This document shows positions 43,877-51,703 of a stretch of 64,000 nucleotides of DNA, piece after piece. Within the stretch, counting starts at the first letter, position 1, and each line of letters starts with the position of its first letter. A model generated the notes under the pieces. It made no database searches and had not been told where the DNA came from. It was given only the letters and a program-made list of their open reading frames with translations. The position numbers and the translations under genes were made by a program. Source of the stretch: Planctomycetota bacterium (GTDB taxonomy: Bacteria > Planctomycetota > SZUA-567 > H5-PLA8); NCBI GenBank assembly GCA_027493525.1, contig JAOSKN010000002.1, forward strand, positions 724,288-788,287. The letters run 5' to 3'.

Positions 43877-45082
43877 TTACTGCCGCCGCTGCTGTTTGCC
43901 CGTATCCGAAAACTTGCGCTGCTCGAAGACCTCATCCGGCGTGTCGTCCTCACGGAAGCCCGGGATGAAGACGATGCGGCTGAAGGTGCGGCCCACGCGC
44001 ACGACCGACTCGGCGGCATGATCCGCCCGGACGGTCCCGCGCGCGCCGCGCTCGTCGGCCACGAAGGCGTCCTCGCGCCGCTCTTTGTAATGGATCCACT
44101 CCTTGCCGATCTTGATGTACGAGGACTCCGCGCCGCCCGGCGGGAAGCCGCGCGTGTCCTCGACGTAAATCATCCCGTCGTCGGCGCCGAGTTCCTCGAA
44201 CAGCTTGGTGTGGACCGCGCCGGGCAGCGGGGCGTCCACCGTGCAGGTGACGCGGATCATGCGCGGGAAGATGTCGTCGGAAGGATCGTTCTCCGAGAGC
44301 AGCTTCGGGGGCCGGGCGTAGATGAACTTGTTGAGCGGGTGGACGTTGATGCCCCGCGTGCTGTCCCAGATCTTCTCCGGCCCGCGGATGCGGCTGCGCG
44401 GAGGTTGCTCCTTCCAGGTCGTCGTGAACATGCCCCAGTAGTCGAAGCCCAGGAACAGGCAGTCCTGGACGAGCGGCGTCGCGGTCGCGGGGTTGACCAG
44501 GTCGGTGAAGCGCCCGACCGCCGGCGCCCGCACGCCGCGGTAGAGGACCTCGCCGTCGGCGAAGTACGCGATCTGCGCCATGCCCCCCAAGGCCATGTAA
44601 TCGCCCACGCCGCGTCCGGTGTAGACGTCGCGGTCGGCCGGGCCCGAAGGCGGCGGCGCCTCGGTCTTCCCGTCCTCGTCGAACGGCTGCAGCCGCAGCA
44701 CGTTCGGCTTGCCGTCGCCGGCGGTGAGCGTTAGCGCGCGCTCCGGGCCGGCCTCGAAGGAGCGCACGAACATCAGCCGCTGCTGCCCCGTCTGCGGGTC
44801 GATGTCGCCGATCAGCCTCACGCGGACCTCGTCCACTCCCGCCGGCTCGCTCGAAAGCGTCAGCGCCAGGTCGGCCGCCACCCGGTCCATCCCGCCCGCC
44901 GCCCGTTCGTACAGCAGCCGAGAACTCTCGTTCTGACTCCACACCCGGATCGACTCCCGCATCATCGCCATCAGCGCCAGCGCGAGCACGATGAAGATCG
45001 CCATGGTGATCATCAGTTCGACCAGGGTGAGGCCGCGGCGGAATGCGGAATGCGGAATGCGGAATGCGGAATGAATGCGCAT
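43877..45082 (-). CDS. GspJ-like minor pseudopilin with repeat-encoded leader
   Basis: Pseudopilin of about 401 residues, about twice the usual GspJ length. The prepilin leader is MRIHSAFRIPHSAFRRG and cleavage precedes LTLVELMITMAIFIVLALAL. All of HSAFRIPHSAFR is the translation of the tandem 7-bp array (45038-45072) that bounds the four-helix-bundle element, so the element's end provides the start codon region and leader. The body contains a region typical of GspJ (RAAGGMDRVAADLALTLSS) and a C-terminal module EWIHYKERREDAFVADERGA with GTVRADHAAESVVRVG that is also repeated in the neighbouring GspK. ATG 45082 and GTG 45085 are both possible starts; the ribosome-binding site is weak. Confidence 0.75.
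   Translation of the reverse strand: MRIHSAFRIPHSAFRRGLTLVELMITMAIFIVLALALMAMMRESIRVWSQNESSRLLYERAAGGMDRVAADLALTLSSEPAGVDEVRVRLIGDIDPQTGQQRLMFVRSFEAGPERALTLTAGDGKPNVLRLQPFDEDGKTEAPPPSGPADRDVYTGRGVGDYMALGGMAQIAYFADGEVLYRGVRAPAVGRFTDLVNPATATPLVQDCLFLGFDYWGMFTTTWKEQPPRSRIRGPEKIWDSTRGINVHPLNKFIYARPPKLLSENDPSDDIFPRMIRVTCTVDAPLPGAVHTKLFEELGADDGMIYVEDTRGFPPGGAESSYIKIGKEWIHYKERREDAFVADERGARGTVRADHAAESVVRVGRTFSRIVFIPGFREDDTPDEVFEQRKFSDTGKQQRRQ
45038..45072. repeat. Tandem 7-bp array, five copies (left end of element)
   Basis: Five exact copies of GCGGAAT at 45038-45044, 45045-45051, 45052-45058, 45059-45065 and 45066-45072. Read on the minus strand this is in-frame coding sequence for the GspJ leader. 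Inverted relative to the array at 45510-45537. Confidence 0.95.
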
Positions 45083-45111
45083 CACTCGAACTCGCTTTCG
45101 CCGTCAAAGTC

Positions 45112-45495
45112 TCAAGCCTTGACGGGTTTGTTCCGTGCCGTGGTCTTGATGGAGGAGATCACAATGGCCAGCAACTCGCCGGTTTCCTTCATGAGGGGAG
45201 CCAGGCGCTTTTGCTGAACCACGCCCGCCTCCACCAGGACCTCCATCCAGTACAACGACTCATCGCACTCCTCTTCGACGATGCCCAGCTTGGCGATGAA
45301 TTCCTTCCTGCTCCTGCCTCGGCAGGCCGCGCGATAGTTGGCGCCCACGGACATGCCCGAACGCAGCAACTGACGGCCGATTTCATTAGCCGAGCGTCTA
45401 TTCGGAAGCGCATCAACCAGATGAATGATCCGCACGGCAAAGGCTTTCGTTCGAGCCTTCAAGTCTGCGCCGCGCCGGTTGGTTACTTTATCCAT
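45112..45495 (-). CDS. Four-helix-bundle protein, 23S rRNA intervening-sequence (IVP/S23) family
   Basis: Protein of 127 residues of the four-helix-bundle family first described from 23S rRNA intervening sequences and structurally related to the Avd accessory protein of diversity-generating retroelements. Diagnostic features: AFAVRIIHLVDALPNRRSAN, the central GRQLLRSGMSVGANYRAACR and the end helix IVEEECDESLYWMEVLVEAG. Family members form basic pentamers thought to bind nucleic acid. It is not in an rRNA gene here and no reverse transcriptase is nearby. Same orientation as the surrounding pseudopilin operon and separated from its arrays by 39 bases (3' side) and 14 bases (5' side). Confidence 0.85.
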   Translation of the reverse strand: MDKVTNRRGADLKARTKAFAVRIIHLVDALPNRRSANEIGRQLLRSGMSVGANYRAACRGRSRKEFIAKLGIVEEECDESLYWMEVLVEAGVVQQKRLAPLMKETGELLAIVISSIKTTARNKPVKA

Positions 45496-45509
45496 GTGGT
45501 TGCTCCCTC

Positions 45510-45540
45510 ATTCCGCATTCCGAATTCCGCATTCCGCATT
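45510..45540. repeat. Tandem 7-bp array, four copies (right end of element)
   Basis: ATTCCGC, ATTCCGA, ATTCCGC, ATTCCGC at 45510-45537 followed by a partial ATT. This is the inverse of the GCGGAAT array at 45038-45072 with one substituted unit. It ends 5 bases before the stop codon complement of the gspK-like gene. Confidence 0.95.
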
Positions 45541-45544
45541 TCGG

Positions 45545-48500
45545 TCACCGCTGCTCCACCTCCTCCAGCCTCCGGTACAGCAGCGGGCTGTGGTAGGTCG
45601 CGCGGACTTCGTCGAGCCCGAAGGTGCGCTTCCAGTCGTGGTTGGGAACGAAGGCGCCGGACTCGTACTTCCAGTACACGCGAAGCTCGATCTGAGTGGC
45701 GCGCACCCCGCCGCGCTTCCCGAAACCCTTCAGCTTGTGGACCCCCGAGCCGCGGAATTCGTACAGCCCGCCCTCCTGGTTGGTGGGCTGGCTGTCCCAG
45801 CCCGGCCGCCCGTCGAAGCGGACCAGGGCGTACGGCCGCACCTGTGTGGGCAGCGGCTCGCCGCTCGGTCCCTTTGTCACCAGGTCCACCGTGTCCCAGA
45901 TCGCGTCCTTCGCCGAGTAGCCCATCTGGATGTAGGCCAGGCCCGCGCCGTCGTACTCGTAGGCCTGACGGTCCCAGTACCGGAAGGGCAGGCAGCGCAC
46001 CAGCGCGCCGTCGTCGTGCGACGCGTGGCTTGTGCCGTAGCGACCCCGGAAGACGCTGCACCCGTGGAAGGACGTCCCGCCGCCCTGCGTCCACGAGAGC
46101 ACCTCGTTGTCGATCCAGGCGTACCCCTCGGCGGGGAAGCCCTTGCCGTCGATGACCGCGAAACGGTCGTCCGTCGGACCCAGCCCGCCGCGAAGCGCCG
46201 TGAAGGGCGCCGCGTCGTAGAGCATCGCGCCGGCCCCAGGGGGGTGGTCGACGGCTTGGGTCCGGAGCAAGCCCCGGGTCAGGCCGGAGAGGCGCAGGAC
46301 GCGCTTCTGGTCGATGTTGGGATGGCTCTCCACGGCCTTGGTGAGCGGGTTGGTCCAGGTGCGCGCGGCCTTCGCCTCCAGCGTCGGCGCCTTGTCGGCG
46401 AAGTACGTCACCGTCACCGTGGACGAACTCGTGTAGAAAAGCATCTCGTCCTCGATGCGCACGAAGCCCGACTGCGGCCAGACCGGGTCGAAGGCCGTGC
46501 CGCGCCCGCCCGCCGGACGCGCCCAGGCCGAATCCAGCTCGATCGCCACGTCGGTGCTCCCCGCCGGCATGCCCAGCCCCGAGATGTCCATCGCCACCTT
46601 CCCGCCGAGGCTGGGCAGGACGTTGGCCTTGAACTCGTCGGCGTACCCGTTGATCCGTCCGTCGCCGAAGATCGAGGCGCCCACGCTCCGCGCGGCCTGG
46701 CCGCCTTCCGGCAGTTCGCCCGAGGGCCACTTGAGGTAGCGCGTGTTGCGCGCGGGGTAGGGACGCGAGACGAAGTCGTCGAGCCCCACGAGGTACTCGA
46801 AGGCCCAGTCGATGAACTCGATGGCGATCAGTTTGCCCGAGGCGTCGCGCCGGTCGCGCGTGTTGGCGTATTGCCGCACGAACGCGCGCTTGACCCAGCG
46901 CTTGTCGCCGCCGTTCACGCCGCGTTCCAGCACCGAGATGTCGCTGATGCCGGCGCCCTGCGGCGAGTTCGCGTCGCCGCAATGCGGGCCGGCCACGCGG
47001 ATCACCGGGATCAGCTTGGCCTTCTTGGCGTGCGAAAGATCCGCGCTGGTCCCGTAGCGCCCGCGGAACTCGCCGATGCCCAGGCTCACGATCGTCCTCG
47101 GCGGGTTCCCGGAGGTGCTGGTCGTGCGGTTGAAGTGCGGCAGGAAGTAGACCTTACCGTCCTTGTTCCGCTTGCCGTTGTACGCGATCCACTCCACGAC
47201 CATGTCGTTGGCGTCGGAATCCACCGCCACCAGGCCGCTGGTCGGATAGTCGCCCTCCCCGCTCACGTACAGGCTCGCCAGCCGCACCTGCGCGTTGTTG
47301 CGCAGGTCGCGGGGCGTGGAGCCTTCCTGGCCGCGTTCGAGCTTGGTGAAGGTGGTGGCCGAGCGGTCGCCGTAGTAGATCACCTCGCCGGCCACGTCGA
47401 TGTAGCCGCTCTTCGGGAACATCGTCGCGTCGGCGACCGTGAGCTTCCCGGTCTCGTCCTCGGGGATGAAATCGTCCGGCGGCGGCTTGGGGACCAGGAC
47501 CCGCGTCGCGATGTCCCGGTTGGCGGCGAGGTCCTCCACGAGCGTCGAGCCGCCGACGGGGAGCTGCTCGGACGTATCCACGCTGTACCCGTAGAGCGTC
47601 ACGATCTCGCCGGAAACATGATCCAGCGCGGTGGACATGCGCGTGCCGCGCGTGAGCCCCGTCAGGCTCGTCCCGTTGCGCCCCGTGTACTCAACGATCT
47701 CCTGCCCCACCAGCACCGCGCCCATGTCCGGCAAGGACAGGTCTTCCTCGAGGTTCAGGACGTCCACGTCGTCGAGCTTGATGTCGTCGGCCAGGTGCGA
47801 GCTGGGGTTGAAGAGCGCGGCCTCCTTGAGCGCGACGGGCTGCGCGTCCACGCGGAACTCCTGGCCGCCCGGCCAGGACGTGCGCCAGGAGCCGGCCACG
47901 TGGTGCCAGGTCGCCGCGTCCAGATCCACCGGCCAGCGGTACTCGACGCTCTTCCCGTACAGGTTCGCGTCGGCGATGCGCATCACCAGCCCGTTGCCGG
48001 CCTCGTAGCTCATCGTGATCCGGTTGCGGTCGGGTTCCTGGCCCCAGTCGAAGAAGACCACCGAGCCCGCGCCGGTGGGCCGGTACCAGCACTCCAGCGA
48101 GCCCGGCTGCATGTGCCCGTTGCGCGCGGGGGCGCCGGGGAGCTGGAAGGGCTCGCGGCGCGTCATGTCGTAGCCTTCCTGGAAATACCCCGGGTCGCGC
48201 GGGTCGTCGCAGTGCTCGATCCATTCCCCGCGGAAGCCGTGCGGCCCGGTCTCGCCCACGGAGAGCCGCACGTCGCCGCGCCGCGGGTCGGGCTCGCGCA
48301 CCACGCCGATGCGCCGGAAACGGTTGGATTCGGGATCCATCGCCACCGGCCAGCTCACCACACGGTTGCTCATGCCCTGCTCGATCAGGCGCTGGAAGTC
48401 CTCCTGCGTCTTCAGCTCAAAGTGACCCGGCGGCGGGCTGGGCAGCGTGACCGTCTGGCGCAGCGTATGCCGGGCGAGCTGGACGCCGTTCTTCGCGCTG

Positions 48501-49918
48501 ACGATCCCCGTCCCCTCGACCGTGAAGGAGCCCAGCGATCGATAGCAGAACGGCACGGTGCTCGTGCGCAGCTTCGGGCTGTTGTACTCCGTCGCGTTGA
48601 TCTGCAGCGCGTCGCGCTGCTGCCCCGTGACGATCCCCGCCGTGTGCGCCTCGTCCAGCGCCTTCTTCAGGTCGTCGGCGTCGCGGTACGTCCGGTTGTC
48701 GGTGACGAGGAAGTAGGCCAGCCGGAGCGCCTGGTTGCGCTGCACGGACTCGTTTCCGGCCGCCTGGCAGACTCCGGTGAAGCACGCCGCCAGCACCTCC
48801 GGCGGCGCGGTGTTGATGTTGATCGGGTGCCGGATTTCCGGGACCACGAAGATGTCGTTGCCCACGCCGGAGCCCGACGCGCCCACGCCCACGGGGCGCT
48901 CGAGGTGGATGTACGCGCGCCGCGCGCTGCGCCGGTCCACGCGCACGCCGTCCAGCCGCCCGTAGGTGATCGTCCGCCCGCCCTGGAAGAACCGCACCAC
49001 CGTGCCCGGGCCGAAGCCGTTGTCGTTCTCCACCGTGAACGTCTGCGCGTCGCCCTGGAAGCTCTGTTCCGAGATCCGCTCCGCGTGCCCCCAGCCCGGG
49101 CCCTCGAGTCCCGAATGGATCGTGACGAAGCGCTCGATCCGCGCGTACTCGTCGGGCTTGACCGCCAGCGTGGGGCCGCCGGCCGAGATGGCCTTGATCT
49201 CGTAGATGCTGCGGAAGGGCCGGTACTCCGCCTCGCCCGGGCGGAACTTGTAGTCGCAGATCCAGATCGCGCGCCCGTCGTAGACCAGCGCGCCCTGGCG
49301 GTGCCCGTTCTCCAGCGTGTAGGCCCCCTGCGGGGCAAGCAGCACCTGGTTTCCGCGCGCGTCGCGGTAGGGCACCGTGTCCCCGCCGATCCGCACGAAA
49401 CCGTCGACGGTGGACGGGTCGTCGTCGCAGGGGAAGGCGTCCACGTCGTCCACCAGCAGCGCCCCCGCGCCCTTGTCCACGGATTCGGTGAGCGTCGTCG
49501 AATACAGCAGGTTGCCCAGCAGCGTCGGCGGCGCCGTGATCAGGTTCACCTTGCCCTGTTCGTCCTCGACCTTCGTGGACCAGAGCAGGCCGTTGGGATC
49601 CTGAAGGTTCACGCCGGCCGCCGGGATGCTCATGTCGATCTTCAGTTCGGCGAGCGTGTCCCAGTCGGGCGTGGGGTCGAAGCCGGGCGCCTTGATCAGG
49701 TTCTGCAGCCGCGCGATCCCGTGGTTGATCGCCGCTTCGGCGCCGGCCTTGGCCTGCGCCGCGGTCAGGTCGCTGCGCGCGGAGCGCCCGTGCATGATCA
49801 TGGAGAAGGCGAACGGCGCCAGCAGCGCGGTGAGCGCCGCGAGCACCACGATGACCATGATCAGCGCGATGCCGCGCGCGCGGCCCGCGAAGAGCCTGGG
49901 CTGGGGAGCGATAGGCAT
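45545..49918 (-). CDS. Giant GspK-like minor pseudopilin with LamG-like insert and repeated modules
   Basis: 1457 residues, about four times a normal GspK. N-terminus: leader ending ARG, then IALIMVIVVLAALTALLAPF, GspK-type without Glu5. GspK core to about 480 with the helix-hairpin region HPININTAPPEVLAACF (about 364-380). Then a concanavalin/LamG-like domain (about 590-705; SLECWYRPTGAGSVVFFDWG, ATWHHVAGSW). Five or six modules of the form E-I-x-Y ... RG..GT ... H..G..V follow at about 735, 838, 905, 1152 and 1264 (for example GQEIVEYTGRNGTSLTGLTR; HGCSVFRGRYGTSHASHDDG), with one near 172. GspK caps the pseudopilus tip, so these additions would be surface-exposed and probably adhesive or substrate-recognising. 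GGGAGAG lies 6 bases before ATG 49918. Confidence 0.75.
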   Translation of the reverse strand: MPIAPQPRLFAGRARGIALIMVIVVLAALTALLAPFAFSMIMHGRSARSDLTAAQAKAGAEAAINHGIARLQNLIKAPGFDPTPDWDTLAELKIDMSIPAAGVNLQDPNGLLWSTKVEDEQGKVNLITAPPTLLGNLLYSTTLTESVDKGAGALLVDDVDAFPCDDDPSTVDGFVRIGGDTVPYRDARGNQVLLAPQGAYTLENGHRQGALVYDGRAIWICDYKFRPGEAEYRPFRSIYEIKAISAGGPTLAVKPDEYARIERFVTIHSGLEGPGWGHAERISEQSFQGDAQTFTVENDNGFGPGTVVRFFQGGRTITYGRLDGVRVDRRSARRAYIHLERPVGVGASGSGVGNDIFVVPEIRHPININTAPPEVLAACFTGVCQAAGNESVQRNQALRLAYFLVTDNRTYRDADDLKKALDEAHTAGIVTGQQRDALQINATEYNSPKLRTSTVPFCYRSLGSFTVEGTGIVSAKNGVQLARHTLRQTVTLPSPPPGHFELKTQEDFQRLIEQGMSNRVVSWPVAMDPESNRFRRIGVVREPDPRRGDVRLSVGETGPHGFRGEWIEHCDDPRDPGYFQEGYDMTRREPFQLPGAPARNGHMQPGSLECWYRPTGAGSVVFFDWGQEPDRNRITMSYEAGNGLVMRIADANLYGKSVEYRWPVDLDAATWHHVAGSWRTSWPGGQEFRVDAQPVALKEAALFNPSSHLADDIKLDDVDVLNLEEDLSLPDMGAVLVGQEIVEYTGRNGTSLTGLTRGTRMSTALDHVSGEIVTLYGYSVDTSEQLPVGGSTLVEDLAANRDIATRVLVPKPPPDDFIPEDETGKLTVADATMFPKSGYIDVAGEVIYYGDRSATTFTKLERGQEGSTPRDLRNNAQVRLASLYVSGEGDYPTSGLVAVDSDANDMVVEWIAYNGKRNKDGKVYFLPHFNRTTSTSGNPPRTIVSLGIGEFRGRYGTSADLSHAKKAKLIPVIRVAGPHCGDANSPQGAGISDISVLERGVNGGDKRWVKRAFVRQYANTRDRRDASGKLIAIEFIDWAFEYLVGLDDFVSRPYPARNTRYLKWPSGELPEGGQAARSVGASIFGDGRINGYADEFKANVLPSLGGKVAMDISGLGMPAGSTDVAIELDSAWARPAGGRGTAFDPVWPQSGFVRIEDEMLFYTSSSTVTVTYFADKAPTLEAKAARTWTNPLTKAVESHPNIDQKRVLRLSGLTRGLLRTQAVDHPPGAGAMLYDAAPFTALRGGLGPTDDRFAVIDGKGFPAEGYAWIDNEVLSWTQGGGTSFHGCSVFRGRYGTSHASHDDGALVRCLPFRYWDRQAYEYDGAGLAYIQMGYSAKDAIWDTVDLVTKGPSGEPLPTQVRPYALVRFDGRPGWDSQPTNQEGGLYEFRGSGVHKLKGFGKRGGVRATQIELRVYWKYESGAFVPNHDWKRTFGLDEVRATYHSPLLYRRLEEVEQR

Positions 49919-49970
49919 GGCGAACTCTCCCGGTCCGGAAGCCCGCGCCGGCGCGCGGCGCGGAGCGTGT

Positions 49971-51173
49971 TCAATCCCGTGCGTCGGCTGGCTCGTTCAT
50001 CGGACCCTCGGGCTCCGCCGTCTTGGCCTCGCCCGGGGTCTTCTCCTCCGACGTCGGCAGCGTCTTGATCGTGCCCGTTTTCCGCTTGGGCGGCAGCAGC
50101 GGGGGCCGCTCGGCCGGCGCCGCCGTCTTCGCGGATTCCGCGGGCGCCTCGTCTTCGGGTTCGATCTTTTCCTGTGCCTTGCGCTGCATCAGCCCGAACA
50201 TGGAGATGAAGATCGGGCGCACCTTGCGTTCCCGGATCACCCGCAGCGTGATCGGGCCGGCGTGGTAGCGCACGTCCAGCGAGCCGTCCGGAGCGAAGAA
50301 GACCGCGTCCCAGGGCTGTGCGTCGTGCTGGAGCTTCGCGTCGCCCAGGCTCACCGGCTTGCCCCGCAGCGCCGAGAAGACCCGTACCTCGTCGATAATC
50401 CCGTTCAGCGAGCCGTTCTCGTTCCCGATCAAAAGCGGCTCCTGCGCCCGCGGCGTCTCGGCCCCGGGGCCCACCGCCAGGATCGCGTCGTCCACCAGCA
50501 CGCGCGTGGAGAGCCGGTCCCAGGCCAGCGCCACCTTCGTCCAGCGCGCCATGGGGATCGCGAAGTTCTCCGCGCGCACCTCCGTCGAGCCCACCGCCCC
50601 GGTCAACACGCCGCCGCGCCCGATCGAGAGCGAGTAGCAGTTGCGCTTGAAGAACACGTACTGCCCGCCGCCGAACGGTTGCATCCCGAATACGTAGGCC
50701 TCGAGGTATCCGCCGTTCTCGCAGTCCCAGGCCGGATTCTCGCCGCAGTCGGCGTAGCCCAGCGTCGCGCCCCGCGGGCCGGCGTTGAAGAGTTGCAGGC
50801 CCTTCCCGATCTTCCCTTCGCCCAGCTTGCAGCCCTGGAGCATCGCCGCGATGCCGAAGGCCCCGTTGGACTGGTAACTGCCCTCCTCGAAGTGCCAGAG
50901 CCCCTCCAGCTTGTACGACCACGGCGTCACCCGCGGGATCTCGCGCTTGTGGTCCAGTTCCACGAACGCCGGCGCGCGCTGCGTGAGCGCCTCGTTGCGC
51001 GCCGTCCGCAGCGCGGTCTCCACCGCCCCGACCGCCGCCTCCTCCTTGTACTTCTGCGACGCGCGAAAGAAGCTCATCGCCCCCAGCCCCAGCAGGACCG
51101 AGAGAATGGCCAGCACCACCAGCATCTCCACCAGCGTGATGCCGGGCGCGCCGCGCGTACGCCCGCGCTTCAT
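49971..51173 (-). CDS. GspH-like pseudopilin with inserted LamG domain
   Basis: Pseudopilin of 400 residues. Leader ends in PG, followed by ITLVEMLVVLAILSVLLGLG (Glu5 present). The GspH fold starts at about 45-90 and resumes at about 285-325 (DAVFFAPDGSLDVRYHAGPI), and between them at about 88-272 lies a complete concanavalin/LamG-like domain (GLWHFEEGSYQSNGAFGIAA; WTKVALAWDRLSTRVLVDDA; GSLNGIIDEVRVFSALRGKP). A charged P/E/K-rich tail follows. So a carbohydrate- or ligand-binding domain is grafted into the pilin globular domain. Overlaps the GspG stop by 4 bases (ATGA). Confidence 0.78.
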   Translation of the reverse strand: MKRGRTRGAPGITLVEMLVVLAILSVLLGLGAMSFFRASQKYKEEAAVGAVETALRTARNEALTQRAPAFVELDHKREIPRVTPWSYKLEGLWHFEEGSYQSNGAFGIAAMLQGCKLGEGKIGKGLQLFNAGPRGATLGYADCGENPAWDCENGGYLEAYVFGMQPFGGGQYVFFKRNCYSLSIGRGGVLTGAVGSTEVRAENFAIPMARWTKVALAWDRLSTRVLVDDAILAVGPGAETPRAQEPLLIGNENGSLNGIIDEVRVFSALRGKPVSLGDAKLQHDAQPWDAVFFAPDGSLDVRYHAGPITLRVIRERKVRPIFISMFGLMQRKAQEKIEPEDEAPAESAKTAAPAERPPLLPPKRKTGTIKTLPTSEEKTPGEAKTAEPEGPMNEPADARD

Positions 51174-51703
51174 TCGGTATCCGCCTCGGACTTGTTCCAG
51201 TTCACGATATCGTCGCCGTCCGGGTTGAGCGGCTCGAAGCGCCCGTCGTAGCCGGCCGAATAGAGCCGGAAGGTGCGCTTGTTCGGGGGCTCGCGCCCGT
51301 AGTCGCGGTGATGGACGTAGTGCAGCGGCCGGCCCCAGGCGTCCACGATCTCCTTCAGCCCGTTGTTGTTCACGTCCTTGAAGTAGAATTCCTTGGCGCC
51401 CAAATACGGGCCGTTCATCTCTTCGGTGCGCAGCGCCTCGACCATCCGCTCGTTGCCCTTCACCCCGTCCTCCCCGTCGGAGGGCGGGTACTCGTGGAAG
51501 TCCGAGGCGTACGTCTCCAGGTTCTGCTCGACCTGCAGGATGATCGTCTTCGTCTGGTTGACCTGGGAGCGTTTGCGCGCGGCGTTCACGGCGGTGAGGA
51601 TCAAGCCCCCGAGCACGGCGACGATCGCCAGCACGACCAGCATCTCGACGAGCGTGAAGCCGGCCGCGGCAGGGCTGGGCCGCCCGTATTGCCGGTTCGT
51701 CAT
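51170..51703 (-). CDS. Major pseudopilin GspG-like
   Basis: Major pseudopilin of 177 residues: leader ending AAAG, then FTLVEMLVVLAIVAVLGGLI with Glu5, an amphipathic region LQVEQNLETYASDFHEYPPS as in GspG, and the calcium-loop-like DAWGRPLHYVHH region near 120. Polymerises into the pseudopilus shaft. Translationally coupled at both ends: its start overlaps the TPR gene's stop and its stop overlaps the GspH start. GspE, GspF and GspD are not in the window. Confidence 0.85.
   Translation of the reverse strand: MTNRQYGRPSPAAAGFTLVEMLVVLAIVAVLGGLILTAVNAARKRSQVNQTKTIILQVEQNLETYASDFHEYPPSDGEDGVKGNERMVEALRTEEMNGPYLGAKEFYFKDVNNNGLKEIVDAWGRPLHYVHHRDYGREPPNKRTFRLYSAGYDGRFEPLNPDGDDIVNWNKSEADTE

Larger units (their letters stand above)
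45038..45540. mobile_element. Four-helix-bundle cassette bounded by inverted 7-bp arrays
   Basis: A 503-base unit comprising the four-helix-bundle gene (45112-45495) between inverted arrays of the same heptamer, inserted exactly between the gspK-like stop (45545) and the gspJ-like coding region inside an otherwise tightly packed minus-strand operon. No transposase is present, so mobilisation would have to be in trans or by another mechanism. That it is a mobile unit is inferred from symmetry, foreign gene type and position. Confidence 0.6.

Noticed and set aside
45112..45495. Diversity-generating retroelement suggested by the Avd-like four-helix bundle
   Set aside because: No reverse transcriptase, no template/variable repeat pair with adenine-biased differences, and no C-type-lectin target was found nearby.
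45112..45495. 23S rRNA intervening sequence
   Set aside because: The flanking sequence is clearly protein-coding (pseudopilin genes) and not rRNA.
45038..45540. CRISPR array
   Set aside because: Repeat units are 7 bp, contiguous and without spacers; no cas genes are in the window.
45545..49918. Prophage tail region suggested by the tail-fibre-like modules
   Set aside because: No capsid, terminase, integrase or other tail genes are nearby, and the modules are inside a protein with a prepilin leader and GspK core.
45425..50068. Very long open frame (about 1547 codons) on the plus strand
   Set aside because: It is antisense to the gspK-like gene; the translation is R/V/H/A-rich without domain patterns, a by-product of GC-rich codon usage.
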